From the NCBI RefSeq assembly GCF_040096205.1, contig NZ_JBBMFD010000044.1, positions 1 to 8,334 on the forward strand: a stretch of DNA of 8,334 nt. Direction: 5' to 3'. This document shows positions 1 through 5,007 of this stretch, in pieces. The notes under the pieces are model-generated. The model was not told the DNA's origin. It searched no databases and saw nothing but the letters and a program-made list of their open reading frames with translations. The translations under genes and the position numbers were made by a program. Origin of the DNA: Solibaculum_A intestinale (GTDB lineage: Bacteria; Bacillota; Clostridia; Oscillospirales; Acutalibacteraceae). The number at the start of each line of letters is the position of its first letter. The stretch's first letter is position 1.

Positions 1-74
1 GGTTGATAGGCTGCATGTGTAAGCGTGGTGACATGTTGAGCTTGGCAGTACTAATTGGTCGAGGGCTTGACCTA
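1..74 (+). rRNA. 23S ribosomal RNA, 3' end (partial)
   Basis: The first 74 bases match the universally conserved 3' end of bacterial 23S rRNA, including GGTTGATAGGCTG near the start, AGTACTAATTGGTCGAGG near the end, and the terminal GGCTTGACC. Only the last part of helices 100-101 is present; the rest lies left of the window. The exact mature end is uncertain by a few bases (about 71-75). The rRNA is transcribed rightward into a pyrimidine-rich tract and then a terminator at 153-179, so this is the downstream end of an rRNA operon as far as the window shows. Confidence 0.95.
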
Positions 75-140
75 GTGTATATCCTTCTTCTTCCTCCTCT
101 TTGCTTCTTCCCCTTTGTTCAGTTTTTAAGGTGTGAAAAT
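75..140 (+). other. post-23S pyrimidine tract, probable pre-rRNA processing-stem arm
   Basis: Bases 82-116 are almost purely C and T, broken by a single G. The motif TTGTTCAGTTTTTAAGGTG follows. In Bacillota the sequence directly after 23S normally pairs with a complementary sequence just before 23S to form the RNase III processing stem. A purine-rich partner upstream is therefore expected but lies outside the window. No 5S rRNA gene is visible here or anywhere before the next ORF. Confidence 0.5.
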
Positions 141-152
141 CGGATATGGTAG

Positions 153-179
153 AAAGCTCAGTGAATACTGAGCTTTTTT
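153..179 (+). terminator. intrinsic terminator after the rRNA operon
   Basis: AGCTCAGT (155-162, with preceding A residues) pairs with ACTGAGCT (167-174) across the four-base loop GAAT. A run of six T residues follows (174-179). The A residues 5' of the stem can extend it against the T run. It stops the rRNA transcript 33 bases before crcB. Confidence 0.88.
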
Positions 180-212
180 GTTATTCTTTCCCAAAAAGAA
201 AGGAATACCAAG

Positions 213-605
213 ATGAAACAGATTCTTGCAGTTGGTTGCGGCGGCTTTTTAGGCGCAGTTTGCCGCTATCTTCTTTCTCAATGGATTTCGTTTCTACACA
301 AAGGTCCTCTTCCGTTGGCGACTTTTTTGGTAAATGTGGTCGGCTGTTTTCTGATTGGTTTTTTAACCGTGTTCTTATCTGGCTTTTTCCCAGACAGAAA
401 GAATCTTTCCTTATTTTTGACCACAGGGCTTTTGGGTGGATTCACTACCTTTTCTACTTTTGGGCTGGAGACCGTCAGTTTAATGCAGAACGGCAATTGG
501 TTACTGGCGCTTGCAAATATGGTGGCAAGCCTTGCCTTTGGATTGCTGGGTGTATGTTGTGGGAAACTAGTGGGAGGTTTGTTGACCTCTCATATAAATG
601 GATAG
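213..605 (+). CDS. crcB: fluoride ion channel CrcB/Fluc
   Basis: A 130-aa hydrophobic protein of normal Fluc length (about 120-130 aa) with four predicted membrane helices (about 3-25, 35-57, 66-88, 96-122). Family landmarks are visible: GGFLGAVCRY at residues 10-19, the conserved N41 and G44 in TFLVNVVGCF, and GGFTTFSTF at 75-83, which carries the phenylalanines (F80, F83) that line the fluoride path and the Gly/Thr positions of the central sodium site. Fluc channels are dual-topology dimers that let cytoplasmic fluoride leak out and so protect enolase and pyrophosphatase. Only one copy is present here, consistent with a homodimer. The start has AAAGGA a few bases upstream. The gene sits just after the rRNA terminator, and its stop codon touches the Shine-Dalgarno site of the next gene, so the two are probably co-transcribed. 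I see no convincing promoter of its own and no fluoride riboswitch. Confidence 0.93.
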   Translation: MKQILAVGCGGFLGAVCRYLLSQWISFLHKGPLPLATFLVNVVGCFLIGFLTVFLSGFFPDRKNLSLFLTTGLLGGFTTFSTFGLETVSLMQNGNWLLALANMVASLAFGLLGVCCGKLVGGLLTSHING

Positions 606-619
606 AAGGAGTAAACATC

Positions 620-1123
620 ATGGAAAAGTTTACGTTAGAGGAAGTAAAAACCGATGAGCAAATAGAGGCACTCGCCGCTTTGGCGAAAGAGATCTGGACA
701 GAGCATTTTACCCCGATGCTGGAAAAGGGACAAGTGGAATACATGCTGGAAAAGTTCCAGTCACCCGGTCCGATTCGGGAGCAGCTACAGGAAGGGTATC
801 AATATTATTTTTTAAAACTGGACGGGGAATTGGCAGGCTATACTGGATTTCACGCAGAGGAGGAAAGCCTCTTTTTGAGTAAAATTTATGTCCGCAAAGC
901 CATGCGCGGGAAAAAAATTGCCAAGCAGGCAATTGAATATATGATCTCTTTGTGTCGGGAGCGGCATTTGCATAAAATTTGGCTGACGGTGAACCGCAAC
1001 AATTCCATTGCCATTGCTGCCTATGAAAAAATGGGTTTTACCAAAGCTTATATGAAGAAAGCGGACATTGGCAACGGCTTTTATATGGATGATTATATTA
1101 TGGAGAAAAAGCTCTATGCTTGA
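620..1123 (+). CDS. GNAT family N-acetyltransferase
   Basis: A 167-aa protein with the Gcn5-related acetyltransferase fold. The acetyl-CoA binding motif A is visible around residues 86-105: LSKIYVRKAMRGKKIAKQ, where RGKKIA matches the R/Q-x-x-G-x-G/A pyrophosphate loop with a lysine in place of the middle residue. The C-terminal part has the usual N125/N127-N128 stretch followed by AAYEKMGF (133-140), the family's motif B helix and strand. The open frame runs upstream to about 146 but overlaps crcB in another frame. The true start is the ATG at 620, preceded by AGAAGGAG at 604-611 with proper spacing. The gene lies 14 bases after crcB and ends before the terminator at 1259. The acceptor substrate cannot be read from the sequence. 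Confidence 0.9.
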   Translation: MEKFTLEEVKTDEQIEALAALAKEIWTEHFTPMLEKGQVEYMLEKFQSPGPIREQLQEGYQYYFLKLDGELAGYTGFHAEEESLFLSKIYVRKAMRGKKIAKQAIEYMISLCRERHLHKIWLTVNRNNSIAIAAYEKMGFTKAYMKKADIGNGFYMDDYIMEKKLYA

Positions 1124-1258
1124 CAGCCTCCTGCCGCCCCCAGTCTCGTGGTTTGCCAAAGGAAAAAGGAACCGTACAGAAAGAGCTTGGCCGACAAAGC
1201 GGTTTGACCCCACACGAAAAAATGTCGGATGAGAATGGTAATGGTTCCATGTACTGTT

Positions 1259-1294
1259 AAAAAGCGGCTCCGGTAAAACCGAAGCCGCTTTTTT
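1259..1294 (+). terminator. bidirectional intrinsic terminator after the crcB-GNAT unit
   Basis: GCGGCT (1264-1269) pairs with AGCCGC (1283-1288). After one C/A mismatch, CGGT (1271-1274) pairs with ACCG (1278-1281) around an AAA loop. Six T residues follow (1289-1294) and five A residues precede, so the hairpin could terminate transcription from either side. It lies 136 bases past the GNAT stop; bases 1124-1258 hold no ORF I can support. Confidence 0.88.
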
Positions 1295-1461
1295 GTGAGG
1301 AAGCCGGGCACTCTTTTTGGATATCATAAAGAACGTACATTTTCCAATGAGAATAGGGAGTGGCCGAAACCCAGCAGCAGTAGTTTTTTCAAAAAACGCT
1401 CGATGGCATAAGTGTCCTTCCGCATATTTACGGGACGCTTTTATATGTTAGATAAAATACA
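1295..1461. other. gene-free stretch with two inverted repeats
   Basis: Between the terminator at 1259-1294 and the PadR promoter I see no supported gene. The stretch holds a tight inverted repeat, GTTTTTT-C-AAAAAAC (1383-1397). It also holds a weaker hairpin in which AAGTGTC (1410-1416) pairs with GACGCTT (1434-1440), including one G-T pair, with inner CCG/CGG pairing and a short T run. The second could be a weak terminator or a structured upstream element. A 33-codon minus-strand ORF (1425 to 1324) is discussed under findings. Confidence 0.4.
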
Positions 1462-1490
1462 TTGACACACATAGTAATATGTGTTATGCT
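1462..1490 (+). promoter_or_regulatory. sigma-A promoter of the PadR operon
   Basis: A consensus -35 box TTGACA (1462-1467) is followed by a 17-base spacer and TATGCT (1485-1490) as the -10 box. Transcription should begin near 1497, a very short distance before the PadR start codon. The spacer is almost entirely occupied by a perfect palindrome, described separately. Confidence 0.88.
1467..1484. promoter_or_regulatory. palindromic operator, probable PadR autoregulatory site
   Basis: ACACATA (1467-1473) and TATGTGT (1478-1484) form a perfect inverted repeat around GTAA. The repeat fills the gap between the -35 and -10 boxes, so a dimer bound here would block RNA polymerase. PadR-family repressors typically bind ATGT/ACAT-containing palindromes in their own promoters, and the first gene downstream encodes a PadR protein. 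The palindrome and its position are seen; the identity of the binding protein is inferred. Confidence 0.72.
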
Positions 1491-1516
1491 GTATTTTGAT
1501 GAAAGGTGGTGAAGCC

Positions 1517-1864
1517 ATGGCGTCTTCGTCTATTAGCAGCGACTATATGCGGGGCAGTCTGGATCCGATTATCCTCCGCGTCCTTTTGGATGGGGACAGC
1601 TATGGCTATGAAATCATCAAAGCCGTGTCTCATAACAGCGGCGGCATCTATGAGCTCAAAGAACCGTCTCTGTATACCAGCCTCAAACGGCTGGAAGCGC
1701 TTTCCTGCGTCACCTCCTACTGGGGAAACGAAAGTCAGGGCGGCCGGCGCAAGTATTACCGGATCACCCCAAAGGGCCGCCAATTGTACGAAACATCCCT
1801 GGCCCAATGGAAACAGGCGAGGGACTTGATTGACCAATTGATTGAAAGGAGGGCGCAGCCGTAA
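1517..1864 (+). CDS. PadR family transcriptional repressor
   Basis: A 115-aa protein consisting of a winged helix-turn-helix and a short C-terminal dimerisation helix, as in the small PadR-s2 class. Landmarks are DGDSYGYEIIK (25-35), SLYTSLKRLE (51-60, the recognition helix) and GGRRKYYRITPKG (75-87, the wing), followed by helix 89-111. I chose the ATG at 1517 because AAAGGTGGTG (1503-1512) lies just upstream; the in-frame GTG at 1481 lies inside the operator, before the expected transcription start. The stop codon overlaps the next start (TAATG). PadR proteins are usually repressors relieved by small hydrophobic ligands or by partner proteins. The downstream HAAS gene suggests this one belongs to the class paired with a membrane-bound helical signalling partner. 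Autoregulation through the palindrome at 1467-1484 is likely. Confidence 0.93.
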   Translation: MASSSISSDYMRGSLDPIILRVLLDGDSYGYEIIKAVSHNSGGIYELKEPSLYTSLKRLEALSCVTSYWGNESQGGRRKYYRITPKGRQLYETSLAQWKQARDLIDQLIERRAQP

Positions 1865-2553
1865 TGGAGGAACTGAAAAGCTATGTGGAGCTATTATTCA
1901 GCCGCTACCGTAATTCGACGCGGATCTTGGAACTCAAGGAAGAAATTTTAAGCAATCTGGAAGCCAAGGTGGAGGATCTGACCGCTCGGGGAATGGAGAA
2001 GGAAGAGGCTGTCCGGCAGGCGAAAGCAAGCATCACCAGCGTGGATGGGCTCATTGACGGCAACCGACTGGTCTATTATAATCAGTATAAACTGGAGGTC
2101 ACCCAGGTTGCGGTTCTTTACGGGGTGATCGCCTGGATTTTGACCCTACCGCTGAAAATCGTGGATACTGGGATTTGGGTTAACGAGGTGTTTTTGGTGC
2201 TCACCCTTGCCGTTGGCATTTGGTACCTGCTCCAGCGTAGCCGCAAGGAGCAGGAATATGTGCAGCATACCGCCTATGTACGGGTAAGCCGGCTGCGGTG
2301 GATGCACAAGGCGGCGTGGTGGCTGTTCGGGCTGTTGATAGTGGTTATGACGGCATTTACGACGGCGGTTCAGTTTGGAAGCAACTTTTGGTATTCCACG
2401 CCCGTAAAAATCGAAGGTCCCTTTCAGGTCGGCGCTTTGGCGGTGCGTTACCTTCTGCCGGCCTTTTTTATGATTATCCCTCTCTTGTACCATGCGGCCA
2501 TCAAACTTGTGTCAAAATATGAGGTAAACCATGAAGATCAAAACGAGGAATAG
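1864..2553 (+). CDS. HAAS-domain multi-pass membrane protein (PadR partner)
   Basis: A 229-aa protein. Residues 1-65 are charged and helical (ELLFSRYRN, ELKEEILSNLEAKVEDL, then GMEKEEAVRQAKASI), the pattern of the HAAS domain (HTH-associated alpha-helical signalling, related to DUF1700/DUF1129 prefixes). Four hydrophobic segments follow, at about 82-99, 105-123, 150-170 and 188-212, and a short acidic tail ends the protein. HAAS proteins are characteristically encoded directly after PadR genes and are thought to receive or pass the signal that controls the regulator. The gene starts on the last base of the PadR stop codon, so translation is coupled. The four-helix part has no motif that I recognise as a transporter. 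The role as a PadR partner is inferred from family context. Confidence 0.82.
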   Translation: MEELKSYVELLFSRYRNSTRILELKEEILSNLEAKVEDLTARGMEKEEAVRQAKASITSVDGLIDGNRLVYYNQYKLEVTQVAVLYGVIAWILTLPLKIVDTGIWVNEVFLVLTLAVGIWYLLQRSRKEQEYVQHTAYVRVSRLRWMHKAAWWLFGLLIVVMTAFTTAVQFGSNFWYSTPVKIEGPFQVGALAVRYLLPAFFMIIPLLYHAAIKLVSKYEVNHEDQNEE

Positions 2554-3121
2554 GCTGATTATCGGGCTGTTTGTGGTGGGCCTGGCGTTTTACGGGGCCA
2601 TTGAAGGGCTGATTCTGCCGCAGAGGGAGGCGGCACAGGAGCAGTACCGGCTCGAGCAGCGTGATCCCCTGACTCATGACCTGGACAGCATTCTCAAATT
2701 CAAAAGCGCCTATATGGGAGATGCAACCAACCTGATCAATCTGTTTTGTACCCTGCCTCTCAACCACATCGCCATGTCTTTTCAGATGGACAGCGAGCGG
2801 TTCCTGGTGGAAGTACACTATCAGGACAATGCCGCCAACATCGGGGATACCCAGGTACGCCGGGCTATGCTCTATGACGCTACGGCTGCCTTTGCCCTGA
2901 TCGACAATCTGCAGCGCATCGACTTTGTGTTTTTGGACGAATCCTTTACCGTTACAAGAGACGCCGTCTGCGGTTTCTACGACGAGCCTCTGCCCAAGCT
3001 TCTCAAAAAGAACATTTGGAAAGAGAAAGTGCAAGCGCCCCTCGCCAGCGACGATTATGTATGGGACCGGACGCGTGAGGGAATCCGAGCACAGGAAAAA
3101 GGAGAAAACGCGGATGAATAA
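2531..3121 (+). CDS. DUF4825-like membrane-anchored protein
   Basis: A 196-aa protein with one N-terminal hydrophobic helix (about 8-29: LIIGLFVVGLAFYGAIEGLIL) preceded by basic residues, so it is probably an anchored extracytoplasmic protein with no lipobox. The body from about residue 48 contains HDLDSILKFKSAYMGDATNL and NLFCTLPL (50-77), which resemble the start of DUF4825. That family is found in Bacillota next to PadR/HAAS operons and has an unknown function. Residues 110-145 look like an alternating strand/helix region (ATAAFALIDNL, then IDFVFLDESFTV). The ATG at 2531 follows GAGGTAA and lies 23 bases inside the preceding gene, again indicating coupling. The family assignment is from memory of its motifs and is moderately sure; the biochemical role is unknown. 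Confidence 0.7.
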   Translation: MKIKTRNRLIIGLFVVGLAFYGAIEGLILPQREAAQEQYRLEQRDPLTHDLDSILKFKSAYMGDATNLINLFCTLPLNHIAMSFQMDSERFLVEVHYQDNAANIGDTQVRRAMLYDATAAFALIDNLQRIDFVFLDESFTVTRDAVCGFYDEPLPKLLKKNIWKEKVQAPLASDDYVWDRTREGIRAQEKGENADE

Positions 3122-3494
3122 GCAAGTGATGCAGGCGGTTGCCCAAGCGGACCTGGCGATCCGCAACGAGGATTTTGACCGACTGGTGGAGTTTTATACC
3201 GACGATGCCGTGCCGGTGGTAGAATTCGGAATGGTCGCCAGAGAAAATGGGCAACGCATTTGTGACCATTGCCCGCTATTTTGCAAACAGCCTTGTACCC
3301 ACCCGGGGCAAACAAATCATGCCGAAAGCCTGGGACACGGTTTTGGTTTTGTCCCAAACGTTGCTTTCGGCTGACAAGGAGCCTTCCGGCGGGGAATCCA
3401 TGGACCGCCGGGTCACCTATGTCTTTCGCAGAAAAAAGGAAGGTGGCTGTGCGCAGTGGACAATTCGTACGGTACCACACTTTTGGAGGAATGA
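3114..3494 (+). pseudogene. SnoaL/NTF2-like (DUF4440-type) protein, frameshifted twice
   Basis: The ATG at 3114 overlaps the DUF4825 stop and has AAAGGAG upstream. The frame begins like a small NTF2-fold protein: MNKQVMQAVAQADLAIRNED, then FDRLVEFYTDDAVPVV. Near 3240 the family-like sequence jumps to the +1 frame (GNAFVTIARYFANSLVPTRG, then DTVLVLSQTLLS and MDRRVTYVFRRKKEG). Near 3440-3446 it returns to the original frame as WLCAVDNSYGTTLLEE and stops at 3492-3494. In the starting frame a TGA at 3372 truncates the product at 86 aa. An intact gene would encode about 126 aa, the normal size for this fold. The region near the first shift also appears about two codons short of family members as I remember them, which suggests a real deletion. 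Two sequencing errors in A/G-rich runs are the alternative. Confidence 0.68.
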
Positions 3495-3572
3495 ACGGAC
3501 CGGAAATGCAGCGTATGCTCAAGGAGACTGCTTGTGTTTGCCCAAGACCCCGGTTTGTTTTCGGGTATATGA

Positions 3573-3608
3573 AAACCGCCGCTCCGGAAAAGCTTGGAGC
3601 GGCGGTTT
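3573..3608 (-). terminator. terminator hairpin shared by convergent operon and sleB
   Basis: AAACCGCCGCTCC (3573-3585) pairs perfectly with GGAGCGGCGGTTT (3596-3608), 13 base pairs around a ten-base loop. On the minus strand the stem is followed by a short T run (GGCGGTTTTC), which suits termination of the sleB transcript two bases past its stop. On the plus strand only three T residues follow, so it is a weaker stop for the PadR operon, though the very stable stem should still act. Confidence 0.85.
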
Positions 3609-3610
3609 GG

Positions 3611-4297
3611 CTACATGCAGAAAACGTGCTGGCCGATGGTATTGATAATGGGACGGGATCGAATCCATTCATTGGTGGCGGTAACCGGGTTATAATAATA
3701 AATCGCTCCACCACTGGGATCGACACCGTTGAGCGCATCCCGGGCCGCCCGGTAGGCGGATTCGGCCACCGGCTGGTCAAACTGCCCGTCGTTGAGGCAG
3801 GAGAAGGCGCCGGGCTGGTAGATGACGCCGGCGATGGTATCCGGGAAAGAGGGGTGCTCCACCCGGTTGAGGATAACCGCGCCGACAGCCACCTGTCCGC
3901 TGTAGGGTTCGCCTCTCGCCTCGGCGGAAATGGTGCGGGCCAGGAGATTTACGTCGCTGGTGGAAGCGCCGGTGGAACCGGAAGAACCGCTGGAGCTGGA
4001 AATGCCGATGGCGGCCAGCGTTTCCGGACCGGCGATGCCGTCTACCCGCAGGCCGTTTTTCTTTTGAAACTTGATGACGGCGTCTTGGGTCTGCGTTCCG
4101 TAAATGCCGTCCACGCTGCCGAAATAGTAGCCCCATTGCTTGAGCTTCGTTTGAATCTGCCGGACTTCTTCGCTGCGGGAACCGTATTTGGATAAGACCT
4201 CGGTCACCTCAGGCTGGGGATAGGATACGATGTTTACTGTGAAAACACAAACGCACAGCACCATCATGACCCGCCAGAGAACCTTCCATGTTTTCAT
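3611..4297 (-). CDS. sleB: spore cortex-lytic enzyme SleB (germination lytic transglycosylase)
   Basis: A 228-aa protein with an N-terminal membrane segment or signal (about 4-24: WKVLWRVMMVLCVCVFTVNI). A peptidoglycan-binding domain (about 33-98) contains LKQWGYYFGSVDGIYG, AVIKFQKKNGL and GIAGPETLAAIG. A Ser/Gly linker (about 99-114) leads to a SleB/CwlJ catalytic domain (116-228) with LLARTISAEARGEPYSGQVA, ILNRVEHPSFP and GAFSCLNDGQ. The first glutamate in AEARGEP (E126) is the expected catalytic acid. SleB cuts cortex peptidoglycan containing muramic-delta-lactam during germination. The start at 4297 is preferred over the in-frame ATG at 4321 because AGGAGG lies between them at good spacing. 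In other spore formers sleB is usually followed by ypeB; here a terminator follows at once. It is divergent from rpsT. Forespore (sigma-G) expression is expected, but I could not place that promoter with confidence. Confidence 0.94.
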   Translation of the reverse strand: MKTWKVLWRVMMVLCVCVFTVNIVSYPQPEVTEVLSKYGSRSEEVRQIQTKLKQWGYYFGSVDGIYGTQTQDAVIKFQKKNGLRVDGIAGPETLAAIGISSSSGSSGSTGASTSDVNLLARTISAEARGEPYSGQVAVGAVILNRVEHPSFPDTIAGVIYQPGAFSCLNDGQFDQPVAESAYRAARDALNGVDPSGGAIYYYNPVTATNEWIRSRPIINTIGQHVFCM

Positions 4298-4368
4298 TTC
4301 AGGAGCCCTCCTCGATTGCATGCTTTCGGCCAGCGGAATAGCTCCGCATAGCCGTTACGAAGTCAGTA

Positions 4369-4382
4369 TTTCCGGCCGGAAA
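4369..4382. repeat. perfect 14-bp palindrome in the sleB-rpsT divergent region
   Basis: TTTCCGGCCGGAAA is its own reverse complement. It lies 72-85 bases upstream of the sleB start and about 70 bases before the rpsT -35 box. It could be a regulator site for the sleB side, but no partner regulator is visible. A chance occurrence is possible. Confidence 0.45.
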
Positions 4383-4453
4383 GGAAATATCCGCCTGTCC
4401 TTTCGGTTTTGATCAAAAAAGCGGAAAATCGCAGGTGACGCGGAAAATAGTGC

Positions 4454-4482
4454 TTGCAATTGAGATGGAATGGTGTTAATAT
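4454..4482 (+). promoter_or_regulatory. sigma-A promoter of rpsT
   Basis: TTGCAA (4454-4459) and TAATAT (4477-4482) are separated by 17 bases, placing the transcript start near 4489 and giving a leader of about 30 bases. A 9-base direct repeat, GCGGAAAAT, occurs at 4421-4429 and 4440-4448 just upstream, where an UP element or activator site would lie. Confidence 0.78.
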
Positions 4483-4519
4483 ATTATGAGTGTGATTACG
4501 AGCTGAAGGAGGTGTGACA

Positions 4520-4777
4520 ATGCCGAATATCAAATCTGCGAAAAAGCGTGTGAAGATTGCCGCCGTTCGAACGATGCGCAATAAGAATTACAATTCCGCT
4601 TTGAAGACGGCCGTAAAAAAGGCCAACCTCGCCATCGATCAGAATGCGGACAATAAGAACGATACCGTTCGTCTTGCCGTGAAAAAGATCGATCAAGCAG
4701 TGGCAAAGGGGATTCTTCATAAGAATACTGCTGCCAGAAAGAAGTCCGCCTTGGCTCGCAAAAGCGCGGCTGTGTAA
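4520..4777 (+). CDS. rpsT: 30S ribosomal protein S20
   Basis: An 85-aa, strongly basic, all-helical protein that begins MPNIKSAKKRVK, the standard S20 N-terminus. NYNSALKTAVKKA, LAVKKIDQAVAKGILHKNTA and RKKSALARK follow, the last two being the family's C-terminal signature. S20 binds the 5' and 3' minor domains of 16S rRNA early in 30S assembly. The length is normal. The ATG at 4520 has GAAGGAGGTG (4505-4514) at ideal spacing; the in-frame GTG at 4514 lies in the Shine-Dalgarno region and is not the start. The gene is monocistronic, with its own promoter (4454-4482) and terminator (4795-4821). In many Clostridia rpsT lies near gpr, holA or lepA; here it is beside sleB instead. Confidence 0.97.
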   Translation: MPNIKSAKKRVKIAAVRTMRNKNYNSALKTAVKKANLAIDQNADNKNDTVRLAVKKIDQAVAKGILHKNTAARKKSALARKSAAV

Positions 4778-4794
4778 GGGAAAATAGGAATGGG

Positions 4795-4821
4795 AAAGCA
4801 GTGCCATGTGCACTGCTTTTT
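4795..4821 (+). terminator. intrinsic terminator of rpsT
   Basis: AAAGCAGTGC (4795-4804) pairs with GCACTGCTTT (4810-4819) around the loop CATGT, and T residues continue the run to 4821. The stem lies 17 bases past the rpsT stop codon. Confidence 0.9.
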
Positions 4822-4972
4822 ATTTTGCCAAAAATGCATGCAGATCCATACGCAAAAAGTACTCTAGTGGAAAAATAACAGGTTTGATCGCCAATGATCC
4901 GGAAAAAATACATATAAGCAAGTATCTTCAATTGCATTTGCACGAAAAATACTTGCCTCATGACGTATTTCC
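4822..4972. other. gene-free stretch upstream of the sugar-kinase promoter
   Basis: The stretch is AT-rich and has no ORF with a ribosome binding site. The one notable element is an 8-base inverted repeat, GCAAGTAT (4918-4925) and ATACTTGC (4949-4956). The arms are 23 bases apart and end 16 bases before the -35 box of the downstream promoter. It could be a split operator or activator site for the sugar-kinase operon. Confidence 0.4.
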
Positions 4973-5001
4973 TTGCAGAAACAACAAAAATATGCTATAC
5001 T
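4973..5001 (+). promoter_or_regulatory. sigma-A promoter of the sugar-kinase/nucleotidylyltransferase operon
   Basis: TTGCAG (4973-4978), a 17-base spacer, and TATACT (4996-5001) form a strong promoter with an A-rich spacer. Transcription should begin near 5008, which leaves a leader of about 190 bases before the kinase start codon. Confidence 0.87.
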
Positions 5002-5007
5002 TTATTC

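Noticed and set aside
141..212. Possible fluoride riboswitch before crcB, because a terminator precedes the gene
   Set aside because: The conserved fluoride aptamer sequence and its pseudoknot arms are not present; the hairpin is explained as the rRNA operon terminator.
146..619. Long upstream extension of the GNAT reading frame
   Set aside because: It overlaps crcB in another frame, has no ribosome site at its start, and its sequence has no acetyltransferase features; the ATG at 620 has a good ribosome site.
812..1327. 171-codon minus-strand ORF opposite the GNAT gene
   Set aside because: It is antisense to a clear acetyltransferase, and its translation shows no domain or ribosome site.
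3269..4195. 308-codon plus-strand ORF across the sleB region
   Set aside because: It is the shadow of sleB, whose two domains are unmistakable on the minus strand; the shadow is low-complexity Gly/Ala-rich sequence.
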